The notes under the pieces were generated by a model. It ran no database searches, was not told the origin of the DNA, and was given only the letters and a program-made list of their open reading frames with translations. Below are positions 34,519 to 43,111 of a stretch of 64,000 nucleotides of DNA, in pieces. This DNA comes from Hydrogenophaga palleronii_A (lineage in GTDB: Bacteria > Pseudomonadota > Gammaproteobacteria > Burkholderiales > Burkholderiaceae_C): contig NZ_JAVDWU010000011.1 of NCBI RefSeq assembly GCF_031457455.1, positions 1-64,000 of the forward strand. The letters run 5' to 3'. The translations under genes were made by a program, and so were the position numbers. Numbering within the stretch: position 1 is the first letter of the stretch; every line of letters begins with the position of its first letter.

Positions 34519-34728
34519 GTGCAAACAGCTCTCGACGCTAGTGCCTCATCGCAGATGGATGCATGGCTTGAAGGTTCCAGTGACAAGCTGGATGAGCCTG
34601 CAGCAATCGCATATTCGGCGTTGGTTGCTTCGATCATTGATAGGCACATGCCCATGGATAAAGGTGACACCGCTACTGCCGGCGGCTTTTCGCTTGACAG
34701 CAGCCTGCCCGGACAAGCGTGGACTTGA
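34519..34728 (+). CDS. Small hypothetical protein
   Basis: About 69 residues if read from the GTG at 34519; a TTG at 34483 and an ATG at 34555 are also in frame. The sequence includes QMDAWLEGSSDKLDEPAAIA and SLVASII-like helical text, without a recognised domain. Its TGA overlaps the ATG of the next gene (TGATG), an arrangement of translationally coupled genes, which is the main reason to list it. It fills an otherwise empty 211-bp gap. It could also be an evolutionary remnant. Confidence 0.35.
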   Translation: MQTALDASASSQMDAWLEGSSDKLDEPAAIAYSALVASIIDRHMPMDKGDTATAGGFSLDSSLPGQAWT

Positions 34729-36248
34729 TGAATGCAATAGAAAAACTTGAGGTAATTAAGGCTTTCGAGGCCACCCATGATGTAACGGCGTACAAGGCTG
34801 ATGGATGGCACGTGTGGCCGTTGGTGCGGATCTTGCTGGGTTTCAATGCCTTTCCGCGCAAATCACCGACTGTACTGAACCGAGTTTGGATGGGGCTGAT
34901 TCGCCCAATGGTCGGTTATCTTAGGGCTCTGATTCGACAGTCGAGAGGCACTGAAAAAGCAGCCGGTAGCGAAACAAATACCGCGTCAGTGGTATTCCTT
35001 ACTCAGTCAGGACGTCGGGTATGGTGGCGCGAATGCTTTTATGAAATCTACACCGATCCATTGATCGAAATACTTAAGAGCATGGATAAGCCGGTGATCG
35101 TCTGGGAGGTGGGCGACAGCAAAATGCCCCAATATTCTCCGAGTCACAAAATATCGATTGAAGTCGTTGATGAGTTATATCGAACCTTTGCGCATCTCAG
35201 GAAACTACCGGAACCCGGTTGGTTTTCAGAATTGCAGCCAATGTTTATCAAAACTGTCGGACGGTCTTTGAAATGGGAAGAAGTATGTGGTCACATTGTA
35301 TTGGTGACCGAGATGGCAAAAATTTTTGAAAGAAAACTAAGTAAAATCCAGCCAAAGATCGTGATTGCTGTATGCTGGTACAGTAATCGCACGATGGCGC
35401 TTACATTGGCTGCTTCGCGCCTGGGTATTTCGACTGTGGAACTCCAGCATGGTGTGCAAGGGAGGGGGCATTTTGCCTATTCTGGTTGGCAGAAATATCC
35501 CCCTGGCGGTTATGAGGTTTTTCCGGATATATTCTGGTGCTGGGGTCGTACGTCAGTTCATGATTTGATAGCCTACAATCCTGGTTTGCAAGGTGGATCA
35601 CAATTGTTGATTGGAGGTAATCCTTGGTTGAATAGATGGCGTTCCAATGATTTTTCGCTTAGAAACTCTGATCCAGGGCAGAAGACCATTTTGGTTACTC
35701 TGCAGCACGAAGTTTCCAGTATTCTATTGGATGCTATAAAAAAAAGTCCCCAAGCCTGGGATTGGATGATTCGATTCCATCCTATCAGATCGACAAAAGA
35801 TCGTGAAACGGATTGTGCACTTTTTGCTGCTACCGGGCATAAAGGGGTCAAGATCGTCGGCGAGAGCGATTCGCTGCTGTATGAATTGTTTCAGAACATT
35901 GACGTGCATATCACAGAGTCCTCAACATGTGCATTGGAAGCAATGGCGTTTGGTGTTGGGACCATTGTTGTAACTGATACCGCCTATGGCCGGATCGGGA
36001 AGTTTTACTTTGACTCGTATATAAATCGCGGTGTAATGTGTGTTGCTGACACAGCAGGGGAACTCCTTGCCAAGGTGCAGTCGATGGCTCCGCTCGCTTC
36101 GACTTATGAAATCGCGTCAGATTATTTCGCCGAATCAAATATCACTGTAAGGACGCTCGAGGAGTTGTTGAGTCGGGAGCACGGTACAGCGGTGGAAAAT
36201 ATCAAAGGCAATCGTGAAAGCAAAAATTGTTCTGATCGTCCTGAATGA
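34728..36248 (+). CDS. Putative surface-polysaccharide glycosyltransferase (GT-B like)
   Basis: 506 residues from the ATG at 34728; a GTG at 34719 would add three residues. The middle has STVELQHGVQGRGHFAYSGW and CWGRTSVHDLIAYNPGLQGG, and the C-terminal half has IRFHPIRSTKD and ITESSTCALEAMAFGVGTIVV, a pattern of capsule/teichoic-acid-like GT-B enzymes in which the His and Glu/Ser segments bind the nucleotide. The specificity is unknown. The coding sequence is relatively AT-rich. It overlaps the next gene by 35 bp. Confidence 0.65.
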   Translation: MNAIEKLEVIKAFEATHDVTAYKADGWHVWPLVRILLGFNAFPRKSPTVLNRVWMGLIRPMVGYLRALIRQSRGTEKAAGSETNTASVVFLTQSGRRVWWRECFYEIYTDPLIEILKSMDKPVIVWEVGDSKMPQYSPSHKISIEVVDELYRTFAHLRKLPEPGWFSELQPMFIKTVGRSLKWEEVCGHIVLVTEMAKIFERKLSKIQPKIVIAVCWYSNRTMALTLAASRLGISTVELQHGVQGRGHFAYSGWQKYPPGGYEVFPDIFWCWGRTSVHDLIAYNPGLQGGSQLLIGGNPWLNRWRSNDFSLRNSDPGQKTILVTLQHEVSSILLDAIKKSPQAWDWMIRFHPIRSTKDRETDCALFAATGHKGVKIVGESDSLLYELFQNIDVHITESSTCALEAMAFGVGTIVVTDTAYGRIGKFYFDSYINRGVMCVADTAGELLAKVQSMAPLASTYEIASDYFAESNITVRTLEELLSREHGTAVENIKGNRESKNCSDRPE

Positions 36249-37344
36249 TTTCACAAATGATTCAAGGGTGCTGAAGGAAGCCATTTCCTTGCAATCCTTG
36301 GGGCATGCCGTACATGTGATTGCCTTGCATGGTCGAGATCTGTCCGAGCACGAAGTTATTGATGGTATTCCTGTGCGCCGGGTCAAACTCGTGTCCAGAC
36401 CATGGTCCAAGGTTAAACTGGTCCAGTTGCTAAAATATTTTGAATTCTTTTTTCGTGCGCTGTTCTACTGCCGCCACGCTGACATCGTTCACTGCAACGA
36501 TCTGAATGCCCTTCCAATCGGTGTGGCGGCAAAAATATTAAATCTTGGGCGTGTGAAAGTGGTCTACGACGCTCATGAGTATGAAATTCATCGAGTCAGC
36601 CCGACGAGGCGTGTCAACATAGCGGTCAACTACATGCTGGAGCGAATATTGATTCGCTTTGCTGACCGCGTAATGACCGTGAGTGAAGCGATTGCCAACG
36701 AGTACGTGCGTCTGTATCGCATACGTAAACCTTCGCTGGTGTTGAACTGTCCCCCGTTTTCGGAATCAAAAAAGCGGGACGTTTTTCGCGATCGCTTTGG
36801 TATTCGGCAGGATCAGATCATTGTGCTATACCAAGGAGGGCTCAGCAAGGGAAGAGGCATCGAAATCCTGCTTCAGGCATTTTCTGAACTCTTAGATGAC
36901 AAAGTGGTTTTTGTGGTGATGGGATATGGGCCACTAGAGAGTTTGGTTCTCGAGTATCAGATTAAAGATGCCCGTGTATTTTTCCATCCCGCTGTATCTC
37001 CTCGAGAGCTGCTTGACTATACATCCTCAGCTGATTATGGAGTTCTCTTCTATGAAGACAACTGTCTGAATCACAGGTATTGTTCGCCCAACAAGATGTT
37101 TGAATACCTCATGGCAGGTATTCCCGTGTTGAGCTCCAATCTGGTCGAAATGAAGCGCTTGATCGAGCAGAACAATATTGGTGTGGTCGCCGAGAGCAAC
37201 GATGCGGAAGGATTCCGCAGGGCCTTGGCATCCCTGCAGGCCATGGATTACGAGTCGCTGGTCAGCCGCGTCAAGACTGTGCGTCGCAGGTATTGCTGGG
37301 AGGAGCAGGAAAAGGTGCTCGTGGAGGTGTACCATGACCTGTGA
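36214..37344 (+). CDS. Glycosyltransferase family 4 (GT-B)
   Basis: 376 residues from a GTG (VKAKIVLIVLNDFTNDSRVLKEA). The N-terminal domain has DIVHCNDLNALPIGV and VYDAHEYEIHR. The donor-binding domain has VLYQGGLSKGRGIEILLQAF and SPNKMFEYLMAGIPVLSSN, the E-x7-E type region of GT4. It overlaps both neighbours (35 bp upstream, 11 bp downstream), showing a compact operon. Specificity is unknown. Confidence 0.85.
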   Translation: MKAKIVLIVLNDFTNDSRVLKEAISLQSLGHAVHVIALHGRDLSEHEVIDGIPVRRVKLVSRPWSKVKLVQLLKYFEFFFRALFYCRHADIVHCNDLNALPIGVAAKILNLGRVKVVYDAHEYEIHRVSPTRRVNIAVNYMLERILIRFADRVMTVSEAIANEYVRLYRIRKPSLVLNCPPFSESKKRDVFRDRFGIRQDQIIVLYQGGLSKGRGIEILLQAFSELLDDKVVFVVMGYGPLESLVLEYQIKDARVFFHPAVSPRELLDYTSSADYGVLFYEDNCLNHRYCSPNKMFEYLMAGIPVLSSNLVEMKRLIEQNNIGVVAESNDAEGFRRALASLQAMDYESLVSRVKTVRRRYCWEEQEKVLVEVYHDL

Positions 37345-38473
37345 GATCCGCATCGTTCACCTCACATCTGCTCACCCCCGCATCGACACGCGCATTTTTC
37401 TCAAGCAGTGCCGGTCCCTGGCGCGAGCGGGTCACGAAGTGGCATTGGTGGTGGCTGACGGTATCGGAGATGCAGTGCGAGACGGGGTGTCAATCCATGA
37501 CGTGGGAGCGCCATCTGGTCGTTTGGACAGGATGCGCAATGTCACCCGTCGTGTGTTGGCAAAGGCCGTTGAGCTGGATGCTGATGTCTACCACCTGCAT
37601 GACCCAGAACTGCTTCCCGTGGGGCTCAAGCTCAAAAAACTTGGCAAGCGCGTGATCTTCGACGCCCATGAGGATGTGCCTAAGCAGCTATTGGGTAAGC
37701 CTTACCTTAATCCAGTCGCTCGCAGGCTGGCGTCATGGGCCTTTGCTGCGTATGAGAATCGAGTTTGTCGCCGCCTGGACGGAATCATTGCGGCGACCCC
37801 CTTTATCCGCGAAAAATACCTTCGCATTCACTCGAATGTGGTTGATATTAACAATTTCCCTATGCTGGGTGAGCTTGCACCTGGGACGATCGACTGGTCA
37901 AAGAAGAGAAAGCAGGTTGCCTATGTCGGGGGTATCGCTCGCATAAGAGGGATCCTCGAGGCGGTGCAAGCAATGGCATTGACCAACTGGCCGGGAGGAA
38001 GACTATCATTGGGCGGACGGTGTTCTGAACCTGAGTTCAGAAGAGAGTTGGAGTGCCAAGCAGGTTGGATTTTTGTTGACGATCTCGGATTTCTTAATAG
38101 AGATCAAGTTCGTGTTTTGCTGAAAGACTCTGTGGCCGGGCTAGTAATCTTGCATCCAGTGGTCAACTATCTGGACGCTTTACCCGTCAAAATGTTTGAG
38201 TACATGAGTGCAGGGATTCCGGTAATTGCCTCCGATTTTCCCCTTTGGCGGGAGATCGTGGAGGGCAATCAGTGTGGCCTATGCGTGGACCCGCTAAACC
38301 CACGAGCGATAGCGGAGGCTATAAACCAACTTGTGGCTGACCCTGAAAGTGCAGAGAGAATGGGTCGCAACGGTCAAAAAGCAGTACAAGAGCGCTACAA
38401 CTGGGGCATTGAGGAGAAGAAGCTGCTTGCTTTCTACGAGAAACTGTTTGCCACAAAAGAAGAACCGGTATGA
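37334..38473 (+). CDS. Glycosyltransferase family 4 (GT-B)
   Basis: 379 residues from the ATG at 37334, with the Shine-Dalgarno GGAGGTG. The N-terminus is IRIVHLTSAHPRIDTRIFLKQCRSL, then DVYHLHDPELLPVGLKLKK and VIFDAHEDVP. The donor domain carries VAYVGGIARIRGILEAV and PVKMFEYMSAGIPVIASDFPLWREIV. It is related to, but clearly distinct from, the preceding GT4. It overlaps the WecB-type gene by four bases (ATGA). Specificity is unknown. Confidence 0.85.
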   Translation: MTCEIRIVHLTSAHPRIDTRIFLKQCRSLARAGHEVALVVADGIGDAVRDGVSIHDVGAPSGRLDRMRNVTRRVLAKAVELDADVYHLHDPELLPVGLKLKKLGKRVIFDAHEDVPKQLLGKPYLNPVARRLASWAFAAYENRVCRRLDGIIAATPFIREKYLRIHSNVVDINNFPMLGELAPGTIDWSKKRKQVAYVGGIARIRGILEAVQAMALTNWPGGRLSLGGRCSEPEFRRELECQAGWIFVDDLGFLNRDQVRVLLKDSVAGLVILHPVVNYLDALPVKMFEYMSAGIPVIASDFPLWREIVEGNQCGLCVDPLNPRAIAEAINQLVADPESAERMGRNGQKAVQERYNWGIEEKKLLAFYEKLFATKEEPV

Positions 38474-39558
38474 AGAAAATCGTCACTGTGCTGGGCGCTC
38501 GCCCACAGTTTATCAAGGCAAGCGTGGTGTCGCACGCCATCAAAAAGGCCGACAACTTGAAGGAGGTTCTGGTGCACACCGGCCAGCATTTCGACGCGAA
38601 CATGTCCGAGGTTTTTTTCTCTGAACTCGACATGTGCAAGCCTGATTATTTCTTGGATATTCATGGCGGCACTCACGGCGCCATGACAGGACGCATGTTG
38701 GCCGAAGTGGAGCGTGTGCTGCTATTGGAAAAGCCAGATGTTGTTCTCGTCTACGGCGATACGAACTCCACACTGGCTGGCGCCTTGGCTGCGGTGAAGC
38801 TTCACATCCCTGTGGCGCACGTGGAGGCCGGTTTGCGCAGTTTCAACATGGCCATGCCGGAAGAAGTTAACCGGATTCTCACAGATCGTATTTCCAGGTG
38901 GTTATTTGCGCCCTCCGACGTCGCTGTCGGGCATTTGCGTCGTGAAGGCTTTGCCGCTGAACAGATTATCAATGTGGGAGACGTGATGCTGGATGTGGCG
39001 CTGCATCATGGTGGCTTGAAGAGCACCAGGCCGGGATTGCTGGAACAATTCGAGATACATCCTGGTGAGTATGTTCTGGCTACCATCCATCGTGCCGAAA
39101 ACACCGATCACCCGGAACGCCTGCGAGTGATCGTAAATGCTCTTTTGCGTGTGGCCGCTGAAATACCGGTGGTATGGCCGCTGCATCCGAGAACCCGAGC
39201 GATTCTACAGCAATTGCACGATTGGGAGCTATTAAAAAGGAGAATCCATATCACTGAGCCCTTGGGATATCTTGAAATGATTGAGCTTGAAAAGAATGCT
39301 GGTTTGATTGCAACTGACTCCGGTGGTATGCAAAAAGAAGCATTCTTTCACAAAGTGCCTTGTGTGACTTTGCGTGATGAGACCGAGTGGGTCGAGCTGG
39401 TGCATTCCGGATGGAATATCTTGCAACCGCCGATCAATGATGTTGAAATTGCAAAAACAATGTTCGCCCGTATTGGAGTAAAGGGTGAAAATGTTGTGCC
39501 CTACGGCGAGGGTGGTGCTGCACGCAAAATCGTATCGGTATTGCGCTCCGTGAGTTAA
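38470..39558 (+). CDS. Non-hydrolysing UDP-sugar 2-epimerase (WecB/WbpI/WlbD family)
   Basis: 362 residues. Family motifs are VLGARPQFIKAS, LVHTGQHFDANMSEVFF, YGDTNSTLAGALAA, HVEAGLRSFNMAMPEEVNR, TIHRAENTD and TDSGGMQKEA. WecB turns UDP-GlcNAc into UDP-ManNAc; WbpI/WlbD turn the 2,3-diacetamido-glucuronate into the mannuronate. Because the cluster encodes the three preceding WlbA-B-C steps, the latter role is favoured (inference). Sequence alone does not decide. A 156-bp AT-rich gap follows. Confidence 0.88.
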   Translation: MKKIVTVLGARPQFIKASVVSHAIKKADNLKEVLVHTGQHFDANMSEVFFSELDMCKPDYFLDIHGGTHGAMTGRMLAEVERVLLLEKPDVVLVYGDTNSTLAGALAAVKLHIPVAHVEAGLRSFNMAMPEEVNRILTDRISRWLFAPSDVAVGHLRREGFAAEQIINVGDVMLDVALHHGGLKSTRPGLLEQFEIHPGEYVLATIHRAENTDHPERLRVIVNALLRVAAEIPVVWPLHPRTRAILQQLHDWELLKRRIHITEPLGYLEMIELEKNAGLIATDSGGMQKEAFFHKVPCVTLRDETEWVELVHSGWNILQPPINDVEIAKTMFARIGVKGENVVPYGEGGAARKIVSVLRSVS

Positions 39559-39714
39559 TTTGTAATTTCATGCTGCACTCGACGAGCATCTGCAGCCTTT
39601 CATTGTCTCTTTTTCCTCGGTTTTCTGATAGTTGATTTCCCTGGTCCTTTTGTGGGGGACCTTGCCGTTTGCTTTAAATGGCGTCAATATCCATATTTGA
39701 TTGTTTGAGTCAAA

Positions 39715-40455
39715 ATGTTGGTATCTATTATAATGCCTTGCTTCAATTCAGCCTCTTTTATTGGGGTTGCCATTGAGTCCGTGATTGAGCAGACGTTCAA
39801 GGAATGGGAATTGATTGTGGTTGATGACCGCTCAACCGATAATTCGGTAGATGTGGTGAGGTCTTACCAGGTTTCGGATTCTAGAATAAAACTTCTGATC
39901 CTTCCAGAGAACCGGGGGGCGGCAGGCGCACGAAATGCGGCAATTAGTGTTTCGCAAGGACGGTATATTGCTTTTTTGGACAGTGATGATTGGTGGCGCC
40001 CTGAGAAACTTGCTACACAACTGGAGGCGCTTAAGACTGGTAATGCTCACATGTGTTTCTCTTCATATGAAAAAATTCATCAAGACGACCGTGGGCATAG
40101 ATTGATCACTGTACCTGCCGTAGTCTCTTTTAAAGATCTTTTGAAATTTAACCCGATTGGTTGCTCAACAGCAATATATGATACCGTCCGCTGCGGCGGA
40201 AAGCTCTTGATGCCAAATATTAGAAAGAGGCAGGATTACGGACTTTGGCTTCGGATTCTCAAAAATGGTGGTTGCGCGATAGGATTACAAGCGCCCTTGG
40301 CGTTCTATAGGGTGAGGCGTAATTCTGTTTCCAGCAACAAGATTTCTGCAGCTCTCTATCATTGGAGGGTGTTGCGGGGAGAAGGTGGCGTTTCTGTTGT
40401 TCGCGCGGCTTACTATTTTTGTTTTTATGCCGTTCACGGCTTGAAGGCGTACTGA
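39715..40455 (+). CDS. Glycosyltransferase family 2
   Basis: 246 residues. The N-terminus VSIIMPCFNSASFIGVAIESVIEQTFKEWELIVVDDRSTD is the GT-A fold start, and FLDSDDWW carries the metal-binding DxD. The C-terminal part is short, with RKRQDYGLWLRILKNGG as the conserved acceptor-side motif. The gene is AT-rich compared with the rest of the window and follows a 156-bp non-coding gap, so it may be an independent addition. Specificity is unknown. Confidence 0.82.
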   Translation: MLVSIIMPCFNSASFIGVAIESVIEQTFKEWELIVVDDRSTDNSVDVVRSYQVSDSRIKLLILPENRGAAGARNAAISVSQGRYIAFLDSDDWWRPEKLATQLEALKTGNAHMCFSSYEKIHQDDRGHRLITVPAVVSFKDLLKFNPIGCSTAIYDTVRCGGKLLMPNIRKRQDYGLWLRILKNGGCAIGLQAPLAFYRVRRNSVSSNKISAALYHWRVLRGEGGVSVVRAAYYFCFYAVHGLKAY

Positions 40456-40543
40456 ATATTCGGCCGCCTGAAGGTCGTATAAGTCTGAAGATTTCGGCAT
40501 TTAGTTTGCGAACTTAATTCTAGGTTGAGTATGTCGATTAGAT

Positions 40544-41827
40544 CTAGCGCGCCCCGAAACCAGTCAAGATGGTTCTAACGGTTTTTACAGCGATCAGAAG
40601 ATCAAGCGCAATCGAATAATGCGAAACGTAGTACAGGTCGTACTGCAGCTTCAAATGCGTTTCACCAGCACTCGCTGCGTAGCCCTGCATTACCTGCGCC
40701 CAACCGGTCAGGCCGGGGCGAACCAGATGGCGGTACGGATAGCTTGGAATTTCGATTGCAAATTTTTCGACGAATGCATGCTGCTCGGGTCGTGGGCCAA
40801 TCAGGCTCATGTGGCCGAGCAGCACGTTCACCAGTTGGGGGATTTCGTCGAGACGGCTCTTGCGCAGGAAACGCCCCAGCCGGGTGATTCGCGAATCGTT
40901 TTTTTGTGCGAATTGGGTTTCCTGGTGCTTGCTCTGGACCATGGTCCGGAACTTCCAGATTCGAAACGGCTTGCCGTGCCAGCCAGTCCGCGTCTGGCTG
41001 AACAGGGCGGGGCCAGGGGAGTCCATGCGGATGGCCGCCGCCACCAGCAGCCCAAGTGGCACCCAGAATGGCGCGAGCAACACAACCAAAGTGCAGTCGG
41101 CGATTCGCTTGACTGCATCGTAGGCAGGATTGCTGTCGGGCTGCCAAAGCGGGTCGGTGAGGGCTTCGCGAGCTTTTTTTCCGGTCAGGGACTCGGCCAA
41201 GACTGCCACTGAATACAGCCGGATGTGATGCAGCTTGAGCTGAGCCAGCTGGTGGGCTTGTTCAGGGCTCTCTGGCTTGTCGGTGATGAGCGCCCCGTTG
41301 CAGGCTGGTAACGAGGTTTCGCCAATGGGCCAAAACACCAGCTCGATGTGCCGCATGAGCTCTGCTTGTCGTGCGCCCAACTTGTTTTTCAGGTTGGCTG
41401 GGGCTTCTGGGTCCAGGTGTACCAGCACCAACTTCTGGCGCTTGCGGGCCCGCATTTCCACCAGCCAGAACCACGTCATCGTGATCAGTGCGGCCGTTAG
41501 CACTGCGCCGCGCGAATAGCGGTGTTGCAACAACGCAAAGCCCAGCATCAGCACCGGATAAGGAGCCAGGCTGTTGATAATCAACATGCTGAACTGCTCC
41601 ACCACAGGTAGGTGCACCGAGCGGTAAATCAGGTGAGCGGCCAACAAATAGGCAGGCAGACACCACAACACTGTATTGGGGAAGAGGTTGGTCACGAGGC
41701 CCAAGCCCTGGAGCGCCAGACCTGCGACGTAGGCCAACCCGAGCAAGGGCAGGCCGCCCAGGCTGTGGATCAAGTGGTGCGTCTGCCGCGCAGCGTGCTG
41801 CGAGGCCAGTTTGTTCTTTTGGTTCAA
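40544..41827 (-). CDS. Polyprenyl-phosphate sugar-1-phosphate transferase (initiating, WcaJ/WbaP type)
   Basis: 427 residues on the minus strand. Four hydrophobic spans (within about residues 20-125) precede a cytosolic stretch and the catalytic C-terminal domain with its re-entrant helix (CTLVVLLAPFWVPLGLLVAAAIRMDSPGPALF), then RIWKFRTM, RKSRLDEIPQLVNVLLGHMSLIGPRPE and RHLVRPGLTGWAQVMQGY. It transfers a sugar-1-phosphate to undecaprenyl phosphate to begin glycan assembly. It has host-like GC content and the opposite strand to the cluster, so it may be older than the other island genes. Confidence 0.9.
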   Translation of the reverse strand: MNQKNKLASQHAARQTHHLIHSLGGLPLLGLAYVAGLALQGLGLVTNLFPNTVLWCLPAYLLAAHLIYRSVHLPVVEQFSMLIINSLAPYPVLMLGFALLQHRYSRGAVLTAALITMTWFWLVEMRARKRQKLVLVHLDPEAPANLKNKLGARQAELMRHIELVFWPIGETSLPACNGALITDKPESPEQAHQLAQLKLHHIRLYSVAVLAESLTGKKAREALTDPLWQPDSNPAYDAVKRIADCTLVVLLAPFWVPLGLLVAAAIRMDSPGPALFSQTRTGWHGKPFRIWKFRTMVQSKHQETQFAQKNDSRITRLGRFLRKSRLDEIPQLVNVLLGHMSLIGPRPEQHAFVEKFAIEIPSYPYRHLVRPGLTGWAQVMQGYAASAGETHLKLQYDLYYVSHYSIALDLLIAVKTVRTILTGFGAR

Positions 41828-42060
41828 AAGTGAGTGGCTGAAATCGCCAGCAGAGAAGGAGGGCTTGGAGCCCGCTAACCGTGGGCGAAGCGTTCAAACA
41901 TGTTCGGATTGCACTGGAGTTCGCGAAGTGTAACTGTGGTGCGCTCAGCAGGCGGCCGTGTGGAACCTGCTGACACCAGTTGTCGCTGACCACCTATCTC
42001 CATCCTAGGCGGACTCAGTTCGACGCCTTCTGCAATTACCCGCAACGCAAGACCAGGCGG

Positions 42061-42243
42061 ATGGCCATGGATCGCCAACACAAACAGTTCCTGACGGGTC
42101 TGGCCCCTGCACAGCCAGATTGGACATTGCTCCAATGCCCGCATGCGTCTGAACTGCCTGCGCTGCGCTGGAAACTCGGCAACTTGCAGACCTTTAGCCA
42201 GCGTCGGCCAGCAGACTTTGAAAAGCAGGCGGCAAAGCTGTAG
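42061..42243 (+). pseudogene. Remnant of an AbiEii/AbiGii nucleotidyltransferase-toxin gene (C-terminal piece)
   Basis: The frame reads AMDRQHKQFLTGLAPAQPDW, LLQCPHASELPALRWKLGNL and an end at QAAKL, which resembles the C-terminus of AbiEii-type toxins. No upstream nucleotidyltransferase part, start or ribosome-binding site is visible, so only about 60 codons of the gene survive. The rest of 41828-42553 shows no supportable gene; open frames there on the minus strand have no family features. The location near the distal tRNA-Phe remnant fits debris of a mobile element. Confidence 0.5.
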
Positions 42244-42553
42244 GCCTTGCTTGCCTGAACCCTGTGTGCAGTCTGAACCGGAGGACTGCGGGCAGTTGAT
42301 CGAGGTAGCCCTCTGGCCTGGCCAACGAAGTCGACGAACGCGACGACCATGATCAGCGGCCACCGGCGTGGTCTCCTTGCGCCGTTTGGCGTGCTGGAGC
42401 GAATGCGACATAATCCAGTGCAGCAGCGGAAATGTCTGTGGAGCGGAGCCGCAATTTCCGGTTTTCTGCAGGCCTGTTAGGTGTATCCCAGCGTGTACCC
42501 TGCGAAAATTGACGGTTGTGAGAGTGAGGAATGGCGGGGCCTATAGCGAATCT

Positions 42554-42577
42554 TTCGATTCTGTCCCAGCCACCAAA
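42554..42577 (+). repeat. Decayed copy of the tRNA-Phe 3' end, possible attachment-site remnant
   Basis: TTCGATTCTGTCCCAG then CCACCAAA matches the tRNA-Phe end at 20173-20197 except for one C-to-T change and one missing G. It shares the A that creates the C5-A68 mismatch in the tRNA. No complete tRNA can be folded around it. The direct-repeat orientation and the enclosed glycan cluster fit an attL/attR pair. Confidence 0.6.
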
Positions 42578-42628
42578 TAATTGTTTTGCTGGCCAACTGG
42601 TTAGCAAAGCAAAAGCAAAAACAAAAGC

Positions 42629-42664
42629 AAAAAGCGGCCTTCGAAAGACGGTCGCTTTTTCTTT
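42629..42664 (+). terminator. Rho-independent terminator, works in both directions
   Basis: AAAAAGCGGCC (42629-42639) pairs with GGTCGCTTTTT (42650-42660) over 11 bp with one G-T, followed by CTTTT. The A-rich tract on the left gives a T tract for the minus strand too. It lies 50 bp after the tRNA-Phe remnant and about 90 bp before the lipoprotein gene. Confidence 0.85.
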
Positions 42665-42750
42665 TCTGACATCGTTTTCCGGCAGTCGGGGTGGCTGGGT
42701 GCAAAACGTGGTGCCACCGTGAGTACCAACGCCCCTTTCAAGAGTGCATC

Positions 42751-42975
42751 ATGAACATCAGATACAAAGCTGGCCTTCTGGCAATCACTGTCACGCCGCT
42801 GATTCTTGCCGGCTGCGGGCTCGAAAGCGCCGGCACCGCCGCCACGGCCGGAGCCACCAAGCAGATGGAACTGGAACAGGCCCGCAAGACGCAGGAACAG
42901 GTGCGGCAGCAGGTTCAGCAGTCGATGGAGCAAATGAACAAGCGCAACGAACAATTGGATGGGGCTGCGCAGTAG
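42751..42975 (+). CDS. Small lipoprotein
   Basis: 74 residues from the ATG at 42751. The signal peptide MNIRYKAGLLAITVTPLILAGC ends in the lipobox LAGC, so the mature protein starts at Cys22 as a lipid-anchored protein. The mature part is a single helix rich in Gln, Glu and Lys (QMELEQARKTQEQVRQQVQ), probably a coiled coil, resembling short Lpp-like or LPP20-type envelope spacers in form only. The function is unknown. It is the first gene outside the suspected island. Confidence 0.8.
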   Translation: MNIRYKAGLLAITVTPLILAGCGLESAGTAATAGATKQMELEQARKTQEQVRQQVQQSMEQMNKRNEQLDGAAQ

Positions 42976-43111
42976 CGCTGTGGGCTGCCAAGCCTGTGTT
43001 CTGTCCTGCGAAGGCATTGCCGAGCGCTGGGTTGTGGCAGTGAAGGACAATCGCACGCAACCCCGCCCTTGAGCCGCTGCACACCTTCAATGCAGCTCGT
43101 TGATTGCCTCC

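Noticed and set aside
29517..39558. UDP-L-FucNAc pathway (FnlA-B-C) from the dehydratase, RmlD-like reductase and WecB-like epimerase
   Set aside because: The dehydratase has PseB-type C-terminus and pseF follows directly; the three genes are not adjacent. It remains a weaker alternative.
41875..42411. 178-codon minus-strand frame near the distal island end
   Set aside because: No ribosome-binding site, no family resemblance, overlaps the AbiEii-like remnant on the other strand.
42603..42634. Short repeats of CAAAAG-type units, considered as a CRISPR or microsatellite feature
   Set aside because: Only a few imperfect A-rich units leading into a terminator stem; no spacers or cas genes anywhere in the window.
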